Origin: Lewinellaceae bacterium
GTDB taxonomy: Bacteria > Bacteroidota > Bacteroidia > Chitinophagales > Saprospiraceae
Assembly (NCBI GenBank): GCA_016711435.1
Contig: JADJSY010000042.1
Span: forward strand, 1-61,921
Reading direction: 5' to 3'
Length of the DNA stretch: 61,921 nt
A program made the position numbers and the translations under genes. Position 1 is the stretch's first letter; each line of letters starts with the position of its first letter. Of this stretch, positions 38,252-51,491 are shown one piece after another. The notes under the pieces are model-generated. The model did no database searches, was not told the DNA's origin, and worked only from the letters and a program-made list of their open reading frames with translations.

Positions 38252-41200
38252 TTATTTCCCCAGCCCCGCCAAAAACGCCACCAAATCCCTGATCTCCCGT
38301 TTGGACAACACTTCTCCCATCGGCGGCATACTGGACGGCAGGTTTTCCCTTTTGGCAATCCTGGCTACAGGAATGATTAGTGGCTCCGCGTCGGAAGTGG
38401 TGAGGGTCAGTGCCTCGTCTGTTTCTTTGCTGAGTACGCCGTACACCTGCTGTCCGTCTTTCAGCGTGAGCGCTACGCTGCCGTAGCCGGGAGCAAGTCG
38501 AGCGCCGGGTTCTACCAGCGCCTGCAATATTTGTTCCCGGTTCAAAACACGGCCAATATTGGTGACATCCGGCCCTACAATTCCACCTTCTTTCCAAAGG
38601 GCGTGGCAGCGCATACATTGAGCCGCAGAGTTGTAATAAAAAATGTCCCTGCCGGCTTCGATATTCCCGCCGTAGAGCGCCTCTGCATACATATCGATCA
38701 TGGACTGATTGGGTTGAGTGGCCGCCAATTGCGCTTTCAGGCTTTCCGAACCGGATGCTTCCACGGCTTCTTTTAATTCCAGCATGAGTTCCTGCGACAA
38801 CTTCCGGTCACGCATTTGTGCTGTTAAATCGCCCAGAATGGCCAGCGTTTTATCAGGCGATAATTTGCCCATTACGACCAGCAATTGTTGTTGTTCCCGG
38901 ATGCTGCCTTTTGTAAAAATGGCATTGACAATAGCCGGTAAATTGTCGCGGGTAACATTGCTGTCGTTCAATAATCCCAATGCAGTTGTCCGCACATTTT
39001 CATCGGCGTCTTCCATTCCGCTTTTAATAATAGCGGTCATAGCCGAATATTTCAATTGATCCAATACGGGTAAAATTGCTGTTTTGACCTTGACGTCCTG
39101 CGTTTCGGCATATATTTTGGCCAATACATCGTTGAAGTCTTCCATTTGCAGGTGGCCCAGCAGACCGGCCACAGCAACCAGCGTTTCCGAATTGCTGTCA
39201 TTCAAAAAACCGGCAATATGAGGTCTGACGAAGGCGCGTACGGCTTCCACATCCCGTGTCGATTCGCCGCGGTAACGCCCGTCTACGCGATCCAGTACCG
39301 AGGGATTGGCCCAGGTGCCCAACGCCGCAAGCGCTTCGGCTTTGATGGCTGCCGTTATATCCGTTCGTTTGGAAAAGGCGATCACCATATTTAGTTCTTT
39401 TTCGCCGCCTACGCGCAAGGCTGCGTTGATGGCCCGCCTCAAAAAGGCTTCCGAACGGAATTTTGTGTCTTTCAAAACGGCCGCCAAGGCAGGTAAAGCC
39501 GCCGGTATGGACAGGTCGTCATTGATTGCCCGGGCGGCTTCCGTGGCGATATATTCGTCTGAATCATTCAAAAACAGGGCAATTTGTTCATTTTCCAGCC
39601 TTCTCAACACCAAAACGGCGGCGGTGCGCAAAGCCTTGTTAGGATTTCGGGCTAAAGCGATGACCGGCTCCAGCTTCCCGATTCTCGACAAGGCCAGCAC
39701 GGCGGCGTGCCGGAGATACACATCCTCGTCGTTGTTGCGTTCCAGCATTTGTATCAAAGGTGCTACTGCCGATGGCACGGCTAATTGTCCCAGGGCTTCC
39801 GCTGCAAAAAAGCGCACCCGGTAATTGGCGTGTTTCAAAAATGGTATAATTTGATCGCCGACGTTTGCTATCTCCGCATCGCCCAGCGTTTTTAGAACCT
39901 GCGCGATGATTTCCGGGTCTTTATCCTGCAAAAGCGGGATCAAAGGCGTTGCATACGTTTTATTTTGCCGGGCCAACTGGCCGACACCCCAAATACCGTG
40001 TATCCGCGCCAGTTGATGCTCCGTTTGGGTTAAGGCTTTCTGCAAAAACGGCAATCCCTTGTCCTTTCTGGCGACTAATTCAAATTGCGCCTTTTTCCGA
40101 ACGCGCAAATCGGCATGGAACAACAAAGTGTACAGCATTTCAGGCGTTTGCCGGGCGTAATTGAGTTGCATCAAACGCTTCGTTTCCTGCCGCTCCGCCG
40201 CCAAGTCATTTTTATCAGCAGTCACGTCCAATTTCCAGACACGTCCGTAATCTTTTGTATTCCAGCCGGTTACCCAGTCGGCTACATACAAGGCGCCGTC
40301 GGGTCCGAACTGAATGCCGGTGGGCAAAATACCCCGCGCGACCTCCATTTCAGTGTCTAAATCAAAAGATGCGCCTTTGGGTTTAAGCCCGAATGACCAG
40401 ATGGGTGAACGCGAGGGATTGCCTACAAATTCGACCACAAAAAACTTGTTTTTCCATTCAGTTCCCAGGGCCGTACCGGGGTTGTACACCATGCCGGTCG
40501 GGCCGTTGTGGTAATTCCGGATAGGCGGAATGATATACGCTGCCTGCCCGTCCCAGCGGGGCAGGTATAATTTTTCGTCCATCCAGACTTTATAGTCGTT
40601 GTTTTTCGGGTCGGTGTATTTGCCGTATTGCCAGTTGGAGCGCCAGCCCGCGTCGGAACCTTCGACGATATGTACCAGGCGTTCGCTTTCACCCGGATGG
40701 TCGCCATCGTTGTCGCAGGAAATCAGGTTGCCGTATTCATCAAAAGCAAATTCGTGCGTATTGCGCAGCCCGGTGGCAAAAATTTCAAAATCGCTGCCGT
40801 CGGGGTTGGCCCGCGCAATAAACCCGGAATTGGGGTTTTCAAATTTTTGGCCGCTTGCCGTGGTGATATTGGCGCCGATATCGCCCATGTTCCAGTAGAT
40901 GCGCCCGTCGGGTCCTTCCACGATGCCCGACATATTATGGCCGCTAAATCCGATATGCACGCCGTAACCATGACTGATGGATGTTTTTTTATCCAGAATG
41001 CCATCGCCATTTTTGTCTTCCAGTCGCCATAAATCGGGCGCGAGTGCCAGAAAAACATCGTGTTCCCGGACCAGAATACCGCCGGCCACATCGGTGATTT
41101 CATCGTGAAAATCATGCAGAATACGAGTGGAAACGTCGGCCATACCGTCCTGGTTGGTGTCTTCCAGCCGCCAGATTTCCTCTTTTTCCACTGCGAGGTC

Positions 41201-41584
41201 GCGCCAGTCGTGGCTGCCGTCAAAGTTCAAATCTTTCAGCCATTCGTTTTCCATGCTGCGTTCCGGGGCAAAAGTGCTGTGTAAAAAAGCCCGCCGCTCT
41301 TCCACCGTTTGCAGCGCAATGGATGCCGTCATCCAGTCGCGGTGGCCGCGAATATCAAATTCCGAATTTTTTTGCCGGTTGGTGCGCGTCAGGTACACCC
41401 TGCCGCGGTCGTCTACGGACACCGCCACCGGGTCGGGCGCCAGCGCATCGGAGGCCCAGAGATCGAGCCGAAGTCCTTCTGCGGTTTTGATGCTTGTTTT
41501 TTCCCGGATGTCGGCGGCTGTTTTGAGCGCTGTAGCCGGGTCTTCCCGAATAGTAAGTATGCTGCCTTTTTGGGCAAATTTCAA
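38252..41584 (-). CDS. Large c-type cytochrome protein with sorbosone-dehydrogenase-like propeller and HEAT repeats
   Basis: About 1,110 residues. The N-terminal beta-propeller resembles PVC-type membrane-bound dehydrogenase/DUF7133 domains (DLWASDALAPDPVAVSVDDRG, GPDGRIYWNMGDIG, GPDGALYVADWVTGW). The middle has HEAT repeats (about 480-930). The C-terminal domain carries one haem c site, CMRCH, with distal Met candidates in SSMPPMGEVLSKREI and the DLVAFLAGL end. Such proteins act in the periplasm in sugar or alcohol oxidation. The frame opens at a TTG without a signal peptide, so the true N-terminus is probably lost through an indel near 41585-41610. Confidence 0.78.
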   Translation of the reverse strand: MKFAQKGSILTIREDPATALKTAADIREKTSIKTAEGLRLDLWASDALAPDPVAVSVDDRGRVYLTRTNRQKNSEFDIRGHRDWMTASIALQTVEERRAFLHSTFAPERSMENEWLKDLNFDGSHDWRDLAVEKEEIWRLEDTNQDGMADVSTRILHDFHDEITDVAGGILVREHDVFLALAPDLWRLEDKNGDGILDKKTSISHGYGVHIGFSGHNMSGIVEGPDGRIYWNMGDIGANITTASGQKFENPNSGFIARANPDGSDFEIFATGLRNTHEFAFDEYGNLISCDNDGDHPGESERLVHIVEGSDAGWRSNWQYGKYTDPKNNDYKVWMDEKLYLPRWDGQAAYIIPPIRNYHNGPTGMVYNPGTALGTEWKNKFFVVEFVGNPSRSPIWSFGLKPKGASFDLDTEMEVARGILPTGIQFGPDGALYVADWVTGWNTKDYGRVWKLDVTADKNDLAAERQETKRLMQLNYARQTPEMLYTLLFHADLRVRKKAQFELVARKDKGLPFLQKALTQTEHQLARIHGIWGVGQLARQNKTYATPLIPLLQDKDPEIIAQVLKTLGDAEIANVGDQIIPFLKHANYRVRFFAAEALGQLAVPSAVAPLIQMLERNNDEDVYLRHAAVLALSRIGKLEPVIALARNPNKALRTAAVLVLRRLENEQIALFLNDSDEYIATEAARAINDDLSIPAALPALAAVLKDTKFRSEAFLRRAINAALRVGGEKELNMVIAFSKRTDITAAIKAEALAALGTWANPSVLDRVDGRYRGESTRDVEAVRAFVRPHIAGFLNDSNSETLVAVAGLLGHLQMEDFNDVLAKIYAETQDVKVKTAILPVLDQLKYSAMTAIIKSGMEDADENVRTTALGLLNDSNVTRDNLPAIVNAIFTKGSIREQQQLLVVMGKLSPDKTLAILGDLTAQMRDRKLSQELMLELKEAVEASGSESLKAQLAATQPNQSMIDMYAEALYGGNIEAGRDIFYYNSAAQCMRCHALWKEGGIVGPDVTNIGRVLNREQILQALVEPGARLAPGYGSVALTLKDGQQVYGVLSKETDEALTLTTSDAEPLIIPVARIAKRENLPSSMPPMGEVLSKREIRDLVAFLAGLGK

Positions 41585-41783
41585 AAGATTTTAAACGGCA
41601 ATACCCATGTTTTCAACGCAAGCAGCTCAACTATTGGGGATGAGGCTTGATGATGGAATGACAGGCTGCAGGATTTGGGTGAATTCGGCAGGGACGATTT
41701 CTTTCGGGGCCTGCCACAATTAATTAAAGCAATGGTTTTTAATACGGCAGTGGGGATTATTGAACAGTATTTCATTTGACAGG

Positions 41784-41854
41784 CTTGAAAATTAGTAAAC
41801 CATGCCGGGATTACTACCATTTCTTTTGATCGTCTTGAAATAGTAAACCATGCC
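41784..41854 (+). repeat. Short direct repeat at the start of the 41850 gene
   Basis: CTTGAAAATTAGTAAACCAT plus GCC (41784-41806) recurs with one deletion at 41834-41854, where the ATG of the repeated unit is the actual start codon. A tandem duplication of the gene's leader is likely. The 41585-41849 gap otherwise shows nothing recognised. Confidence 0.55.
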
Positions 41855-43481
41855 AACGCTCAATAAAGATATTACCCAGCCCTCCGATCTCCAGGCGCAT
41901 GGAGAGGGTACCGGGGCACTACGCTCCCAGATTCCAGTATATACGGATTTGTTGCCGCCCTGCAACAACGCCTGTCCCGCCGGCGAAAACATTCAGGCCT
42001 GGCTTGGCTTGGCGCAGGAAGGGCGTTACGAGGCTGCCTGGCAAAAACTGGTGGAGGAAAACCCTTTGCCTGCCGTGCATGGCCGGGTGTGCTACCACCC
42101 CTGCGAAGACCATTGCAACCGTTCACAGATAGATACGCCTGTCAGCATTCACGCCATAGAGCGTTTTTTGGGCGATAAAGCGTTGGAAAAAGGCTGGCAG
42201 ATACAGTTCGATCCCACACCATCGGGGAAAAAGGTGCTCATCATAGGCGGCGGGCCAAGCGGACTTTCTGCGGCCTATCACCTGCGTCGGGCCGGACACG
42301 AAGTGGAAATCAGGGAGGCCGGGCCGATACTGGGTGGCATGATGCACTTTGGCATTCCACCGTATCGCCTTCCCCGGCCTGTGCTCGACACAGAGATTCA
42401 GCGCATTGTCAACATGGGCATTGTCGTCCGGCTCAACCATAAAGTGAGCGATGTGCTCCAGGAAAAAGCAGCAGGCGGGTTCGACGCCGTTTTCATCGCC
42501 ATCGGCGCACATTTGTCCAAAAAAACAGACATCCCCGCGCGGGATGCCGGTCAAATCCTCGACGCGCTTACTTTTTTAAAAGATACGGAAGCCGGAAAAG
42601 CGCCCAAACTGGGTCGGAAGGTTGCTGTGTACGGCGGCGGCAATACTGCTATGGATGCTGCCAGGGTAGCCAAACGATTGGGCTACGAACCGCTCATTAT
42701 ATACCGCCGCGACCGCGAACACATGCCCGCCCACAGTTTTGAAGCCGACGAAGCGCTGGCGGAAGGGGTGAAAATCAATTGGTTGCGCAGCATCAAGGAA
42801 ATCAATGAGCGTTTTATCACGGTGGAAATCATGCGCGTCAATGAAGCCGGCAAACCGGAAGGTACCGGCGAATTTGAAACGCTGGAAGCAGATGCGCTCA
42901 TTCTGGCGCTGGGACAGGAAACGGACACCGCTTTTCTGCAAAACATACCCGGCATTTCATTCGATACCGATGGCCGGATACAAGTCGGCCCCGATATGAT
43001 GACCGGCTCGCCGGGCATTTTCGCCGGCGGCGATATGGTGCCCAGCGAACGCACCGTCACGGTAGCCGTCGGGCACGGTAAAAAAGCCGCGCGTTTTATG
43101 GATGCCTATTTATCTAACCGCCCGTTTCAAAAAAAGGAAAAACACCCGGTCGTCGGTTTTGAACGGCTCCATATCTGGTACCAGACTATGGCGCCGCAAC
43201 AAACCCAGTCCCAGGCCGAAGAAGCGGTTCGGGTGCAGGATTTCCGCGAGGTTTTATCAGGTTTAACAGAAAAAGAAGCGCGGTATGAAGCCATGCGCTG
43301 CCTGTCTTGCGGCAATTGTTTTGAATGCGACGGGTGTTTTGGCGCCTGCCCGGAAGAGGCAGTCATCAAACTCGGCAAAGGCAACCGCTATCAATTTGAC
43401 TATGACCGCTGCACCGGTTGTGCCGTGTGTTACGAACAATGTCCCTGTCATGCCATCGAGATGGTGGCGGATGAAGCGTAA
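41850..43481 (+). CDS. GltD-like FAD/NAD(P) oxidoreductase with extra 2[4Fe-4S] domain
   Basis: 543 residues. The N-terminal Fer4-type domain has PPCNNACPAGENIQAWL and GRVCYHPCEDHCNR. The FAD motif is VLIIGGGPSGLSAAYHLRRA; the NAD(P) motif is VAVYGGGNTAMDAARVAKR; ALILALGQETD and AGGDMV follow. The C-terminal ferredoxin domain has CLSCGNCFECDGCFGACP and CTGCAVCYEQCPC. This is the small-subunit glutamate synthase fold as used in NADPH-ferredoxin electron transfer. It is followed 45 bases later by pyruvate:ferredoxin oxidoreductase, so it plausibly moves electrons between reduced ferredoxin and NAD(P)H. The frame is intact. Confidence 0.78.
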   Translation: MPTLNKDITQPSDLQAHGEGTGALRSQIPVYTDLLPPCNNACPAGENIQAWLGLAQEGRYEAAWQKLVEENPLPAVHGRVCYHPCEDHCNRSQIDTPVSIHAIERFLGDKALEKGWQIQFDPTPSGKKVLIIGGGPSGLSAAYHLRRAGHEVEIREAGPILGGMMHFGIPPYRLPRPVLDTEIQRIVNMGIVVRLNHKVSDVLQEKAAGGFDAVFIAIGAHLSKKTDIPARDAGQILDALTFLKDTEAGKAPKLGRKVAVYGGGNTAMDAARVAKRLGYEPLIIYRRDREHMPAHSFEADEALAEGVKINWLRSIKEINERFITVEIMRVNEAGKPEGTGEFETLEADALILALGQETDTAFLQNIPGISFDTDGRIQVGPDMMTGSPGIFAGGDMVPSERTVTVAVGHGKKAARFMDAYLSNRPFQKKEKHPVVGFERLHIWYQTMAPQQTQSQAEEAVRVQDFREVLSGLTEKEARYEAMRCLSCGNCFECDGCFGACPEEAVIKLGKGNRYQFDYDRCTGCAVCYEQCPCHAIEMVADEA

Positions 43482-43526
43482 AAAGCAAAGCGCGTACAAT
43501 TCAAATCAGTAAATTTCGCAATTCCC

Positions 43527-46500
43527 ATGTCAAAGTCCAATATAAAAGTCACCATAGACGGCAATGAAGCAACTGCATATATTGCCTACCGCATCAATGA
43601 AGTTTGTGCCATTTACCCGATCACACCTTCCTCCACGATGGCGGAATTGGCAGATGAATGGTCGGCTAAAAAGACCAAAAATATATGGGGACACGTCCCC
43701 GAAGTAATCGTAATGCAGAGTGAAGGCGGCGCTGCGGGCGCCTTGCACGGCGCCTTGCAAACGGGTGCGCTCACCACCACCTTCACGGCTTCCCAGGGGC
43801 TTATGCTCATGCTTCCCAATATGTACAAGATCGCCGGAGAACTGACCAGCACTGTTTTTCACGTAGCGGCACGCTCGTTGGCGGCACAGGCGCTGTCCAT
43901 TTTCGGAGATCACAGCGATGTCATGGCGGCACGTTCTACCGGGTTCGCCATGCTGTCTTCCGCTTCCGTTCAGGAAGCCCACGATATGGCCCTGATTGCC
44001 CAGGCGGCCTCTTTGCAGGCGCGGCTGCCGTTTTTACATTTTTTCGACGGATTCCGGACTTCCCATGAAGTGAACAAAATCACCCTGATCCCGGACGAAA
44101 CCATTCATGGAATGATTCGGGAGCAAGACGTGTTTGCACACCGCCAAAGAGCGCTCAGCCCCGACCGACCGGTGGTGCGCGGCACCGCCCAGAACCCCGA
44201 TGTGTATTTCCAGGGTCGTGAAACCGTTAATCCGTATTATGCCCATACCCCTGAAATTGTGGAAGGCGCTATGGATCGCTTTACGGTGCTCACCGGCCGC
44301 CGTTATCAACTGTTTGAATATTTTGGCGCGCCGGATGCCGACCGCGTTATTCTGCTTATGGGTTCGGGCGCCCAAACGGCCATGGAAACCTGCCATCACC
44401 TCATGCAGTCGGGCGAAAAAACCGGCGTGTTGCAGGTGCGTTTGTTCCGTCCGTTTTCTTTACACCACCTGATAGAAGCATTACCCAAATCTGTGCGGAA
44501 AATCGCCGTGCTCGACCGCTGTAAAGAACCCGGTGCAGCAGGCGAACCACTTTACCAGGATGTAGTTACCTCGCTGGTGGAGGCTCTGAATCAGGGTTTG
44601 CTGTCGAGCATGCCCTTGGTTGTCGGCGGGCGTTACGGCCTTTCCAGCAAGGAGTTTACCCCCGGCATGGTGAAAGGGATTTTTGATGAATTGAACAAAG
44701 AAAAGCCCAAAAACCATTTTACCATTGGCATTAACGACGACGTTTCGCACACCAGTCTGGCATATGAAGAGTTTGAACTGGAAGACCCTACTATGACCCA
44801 GGCCTTGTTTTTTGCCCTCGGCGCGGACGGCACCGTGGGCGCCAACAAAAACAGTATCAAAATTATTGGGGAAAACACCGACCTGCATGCCCAGGGTTAT
44901 TTTGTGTATGATTCCAAAAAATCGGGATCACAAACTGTTTCGCATTTGCGGTTTGGCAAAAATGCCATCAAAGCGCCTTATCTCATCCGGGAAGCGGATT
45001 TTTTGGCCTGTCATAAATTCAATTTTGTACAAAAAACAGATATGCTCCGCTTTGCGAAGCCGGGCGCTACCTTCCTGCTGAATAGCCCGTTTGATAAAGA
45101 CGAGATTTGGGCGCAGCTTCCCGGCACGGTGCAAACGGCCATTCTCGACAAAAACATCCGCTTTTACGTCATAGACGCTTCCAAAGTAGCGGCGGAAGTT
45201 GGTATGGGTAGTCGCATCAACACCATCATGCAGGTCTGCTTTTTTGCCCTTTCGGGCGTTTTGCCCAAGGAAGAGGCGATTGAGGCCATCAAACATGCGA
45301 TCAAAAAAACGTACAGCAAAAAAGGCGAAGCCGTTGTAAAACAAAACTTCCAGGCAGTTGACGCCACCCTGTTGCACCTGCACGAAGTGACGGACAAGCC
45401 GTTCACAGGCAACCAAAGCGATTTTCCGGCTGTGGTGCCTGCCGAAGCGCCGGAATTCGTTCGCGATGTCACGGCTGCGATGATGAACGGCCGGGGCGAT
45501 GAACTGCCTGTCAGCGCTATGCCGGTCGACGGTACATATCCCAGCGGCACCACCAAATGGGAGAAACGCAATATCTCCGACCTGATCCCGATTTGGGAAC
45601 CGGATATTTGTATCCAATGCGGCAACTGTAGTTTCGTTTGCCCGCACAGCGTGATTCGTTCCAAATTTTACCACGAAAATTACCTGCAAGAAGCGCCCCA
45701 GGACTTCCCTTCTGCCCCCATCAATGCCAGGGGTTTTCCGGAAACGAGGTACACTTTACAGGTTTATCTGGAAGACTGCACGGGCTGCAATCTTTGTATA
45801 GAGGCTTGCCCAGCACTCGACCCGGCTGATAATTCCCGAAAAGCCATCAATATGGCTCAAAAAGCGCCTGTTCTGGAGCAGGAAAAAACAAATATCCAGT
45901 TTTTTGAAACCCTGGCGGTCAATGACCGGACGCAGATTGACTTCTCCCTGGTACGAGGGCGCACAATTTCTGGAACCCCTGTTTGAATTTTCCGGGGCCT
46001 GCGCCGGTTGTGGTGAAACACCCTATTTACGCATTCTTTCCCAATTGTTCGGCGACCGCATGATCGTGGCCAATGCCACCGGATGCTCCTCTATTTTCGG
46101 CGGCAATTTGCCTACCACACCCTGGACGAGCAACGCACAGGGTAGGGGGCCGGCCTGGTCGAATTCGCTCTTTGAAGACAATGCTGAATTTGGCCTGGGC
46201 ATGCGGATTTCCGTAGATAAACACACCGAAATGGTCGGGGAACTGCTGCTGCGTATGAAAGGAAAAATTGATCCACAACTCGTCGAGGATATCCTCACTG
46301 CCAGGCAAAAAACGGAATCGGATATTGCCATGCAGCGCGCAAGGGTAGAGCGGCTGAATGTTTTACTGGAACAAATAAATCACCCGGACGCGGCGCATCT
46401 GCGATCCATTGCAGAATATTTTATCCGCCGGAGCGTGTGGCTGGTGGGCGGCGACGGCTGGGCCTATGATATCGGTTCATCGGGCCTCGATCATGCTTTA

Positions 46501-47097
46501 GCCAGCGGTAAAGACATCAATGTACTGGTGCTCGATACGGAAGTTTATTCCAATACAGGGGGGCAAATGTCGAAGGCTACCCCTACTGCCGCTACGGCCA
46601 AATTTGCCTCAGCCGGCAAGCGGGTTGGCAAAAAAGACCTGGCGATGCAGGCGATTTCATACGGCAACGTCTATGTTGCCCAGATCGCTATGGGCGCCAA
46701 TCCGCAGCAAACCCTGCTCGCCCTGCGTGAAGCGGAAGCCTATCCCGGCCCGTCTCTGGTGCTGGCATACAGCCACTGTATCGCGCATGGCATAGATATG
46801 GAAAAAGGTCTTGACCAGCAAGACCTGGCAGTGGCATCGGGCTATTGGCCGCTGATCCGCTACAATCCCACCTTGCGCCAGGCGAAAAAAAATCCTTTTG
46901 TACTGGATTCGCCCAGGCCGACCATCCCGCTAACAGAATACGCTTACCGGGAACTTCGCTACAAAGACCTGCAACGCTCCAACCCGGAAGAAGCAGATTA
47001 CCTGATGCGATTGGCCCAGGAAATCGTTGACCTGCGCTGGCAGAACTATGAAAATATGGCCGGCTGGAAAGCGGAAGCCTTTCAACCGATGGCGTAA
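43527..47097 (+). CDS. nifJ: Pyruvate:ferredoxin (flavodoxin) oxidoreductase, single-chain, one frameshift
   Basis: The full product is about 1,190 residues, the usual size of homodimeric NifJ/PFOR. The N-terminal frame (43527-45986) carries TTFTASQGLMLMLPNMYKIA, the cluster motifs CIQCGNCSFVCP and CTGCNLCIEACP. The second frame supplies CAGCGETPY, the thiamine-diphosphate motif GDGWAYDIGSSGLDHAL and DTEVYSNTGGQMSKATPT. One base inserted near 45955 (VRGRTIS versus VRGAQFLEPLF) splits the gene; restoring it gives a continuous protein. It converts pyruvate and CoA to acetyl-CoA, CO2 and reduced ferredoxin in anaerobic or microaerobic metabolism. It lies between the GltD-like oxidoreductase and PPDK. 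Confidence 0.9.
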
Positions 47098-47189
47098 GGG
47101 GCCAATGGCATTGAAGGTGACATTGTTCACCCTGGAGGGTGATTTTCCACATTCTTTATGGCCCCGAATCACTATTAAATTGCAGTGTA

Positions 47190-47289
47190 AAATGATAAGA
47201 AGGCGTGCAAAATTTGTTAATTCTAAATCTTCTGTAACGCATTGATTTACATTGCTTTTTGCCTTTTCCAATTTTGCCCTTTTACTTAA
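47190..47289 (+). repeat. Dispersed ~95-bp repeat, copy 2
   Basis: Matches 34715-34810 over its length, including CTAAATCTTCTGTAAC and CAATTTTGCCCTTTTACTTA. It ends 12 bases before the ppdK start, so it may carry that gene's promoter or leader. Confidence 0.6.
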
Positions 47290-47301
47290 AATCCTGTTAT
47301 T

Positions 47302-50027
<2,726 letters not shown>

Positions 50028-50041
50028 TCCGCTTGAGATGC

Positions 50042-50085
50042 GGGGGTTAATCAAAAGCATAAGTTGTTTTTTGAGTTTTTTCGCG
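50042..50085. repeat. Degraded end of the 6214-6404 inverted-repeat element
   Basis: GGGGGTTAATCAAAAGCATA followed by AGTTGTTTTTTGAG matches the right end of the 6214-6404 element (GGGGTTAGTAAAAAGCATAA, then TTGTTTTTGAGCG). The other end is not present. Confidence 0.45.
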
Positions 50086-50123
50086 CCAAATTATAGTTGC
50101 CAAAGCATGAAAGAGTCGGATTT

Positions 50124-50289
50124 GCAAAGACGCAAAGCAGTTAATCTATGTGCTTACAACCCCGTAGCAATTTAAACACAGGCACGAAAACATAGTTAAG
50201 AGTACTCTTAACTATGTTTCTATGTGCCATGTGTTTAAATTACAGGTGTTGTAGAGCACATAGATTTAACTGCTTTGCGTCTTTTGTGC
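50124..50289. repeat. 166-bp near-perfect palindrome
   Basis: The left arm (GCAAAGACGCAAAGCAGTTA, ending CATAGTTAAGAGT) and right arm (ACTCTTAACTATG, ending GCTTTGCGTCTTTTGTGC) are complementary over about 80 bases each with scattered mismatches, and there is almost no loop. It lies in the 50028-50405 gap between the convergent ppdK and dinB genes and could terminate both. The flanking words TCGGAT and ATCCGA, and the following CAAAATTCGGATGACTCATG, resemble the outer arms at 58390-58603. Confidence 0.85.
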
Positions 50290-50405
50290 CAAAATTCGGA
50301 TGACTCATGTTAGCACTCGGCCCAAACATTATTGGGCACTCTTTGACTAGGATTTCAAATGCCTGACTTATGACACAACCACAACCCCGCATCTCTAAAA
50401 GGGTA

Positions 50406-51491
50406 TTAAAACTCCAGTATCAACTGCTCTCCCGGCCCTGCCGGTTCGCGTTGTTGTTCCTCCCGTTCGCGGCGCAGGTTGGATACACCCAGGCCCAGGA
50501 GCCGCACTTTGCGCTCCAGGGCCTCCGTGTCGGCGAGTAGGGGAGTGGCCAGTTCGATCATTTCAGTGGCTGTGCGGATGTCGTGATCCATTGTTTTGGA
50601 GCGGGTGACAATGCGGAAATCCGCGTATCGTACCTTGAGCGTCAAGGTACGGCCCGGATTATCGGCGCGCTCGATGCGGCGTTGCAGGTCATCGGCGAGC
50701 AGCGCGATCTGCTCCATCATTTCTTCCGTAGTAGCCAGGTCAGTGTTGAAGGTTTCTTCGGTGCTGATGGATTTGCGCACGGAGTGGCTTTGCACGGCGC
50801 GTTCGTCGATGCCGCGGACGATGTTGTAATAGAACCGGCCGACTTTGCCAAAGCGCCGTACCAGTTCGTGCAAGGCATGTTGTTTCAGATCGCTGCCATT
50901 GAAAATGCCCATTTTGTGCATTTTAGCCGTGGTGGCTTTTCCGATACCGTGAAATTTTCCGATCTCCAGGCGCTCCAGAAACGCTTCCGCTTCGTGGGGA
51001 AGAATGATAGCCATGCCATTCGGTTTATTCAGGTCGGAGGCCATTTTCGCCAGGAATTTGCAATAAGATACCCCGGCGGAGGCAGTAAGTTGGGTAGTTT
51101 CAAAAATGCGCCGGCGCAACTCCTGGGCCAGCAGGGTGGCTGAGGGCAGCCCTAATTTGGGATGTGTAACATCCAGGTAGGCTTCGTCCAGCGACAGCGG
51201 TTCCACTAGGTCCGTGTATTCCAGAAAAATAGTGCGGATTTGTTGTGAAACGGCTTTGTATTGTTCAAAATTGGGTCGCACAAAAATGAGTTGCGGACAC
51301 AACTGTCGCGCTTTAGCGCCCGGCATGGCCGAGCGAACGCCAAATTTCCGCGCTTCATAACTCGCTGCGGCTACTACGCCACGCGGGCCTCCACCGCCAA
51401 CGGCCAATGGAAGCCCGCGCAAAGCAGGGTTGTCGCGCTGCTCAACCGACGCATAAAAAGCGTCCATGTCGATGTGGATAATTTTACGCAA
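50406..51491 (-). CDS. dinB: DNA polymerase IV (Y-family translesion polymerase)
   Basis: 361 residues. Palm-domain motifs are IIHIDMDAFYASVEQRDNP (metal Asp), VVAAASYEARKFGVRSAMP and LSLDEAYLDVT (catalytic Asp-Glu). The helix-hairpin-helix region reads FHGIGKATTAKMHKMGI, and a little-finger domain follows. The last residues QLILEF form a canonical sliding-clamp binding motif. It copies damaged templates with low fidelity. The gene starts exactly one base after the DUF6159 gene ends, so the two are co-transcribed. The frame is intact. Confidence 0.95.
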   Translation of the reverse strand: MRKIIHIDMDAFYASVEQRDNPALRGLPLAVGGGGPRGVVAAASYEARKFGVRSAMPGAKARQLCPQLIFVRPNFEQYKAVSQQIRTIFLEYTDLVEPLSLDEAYLDVTHPKLGLPSATLLAQELRRRIFETTQLTASAGVSYCKFLAKMASDLNKPNGMAIILPHEAEAFLERLEIGKFHGIGKATTAKMHKMGIFNGSDLKQHALHELVRRFGKVGRFYYNIVRGIDERAVQSHSVRKSISTEETFNTDLATTEEMMEQIALLADDLQRRIERADNPGRTLTLKVRYADFRIVTRSKTMDHDIRTATEMIELATPLLADTEALERKVRLLGLGVSNLRREREEQQREPAGPGEQLILEF

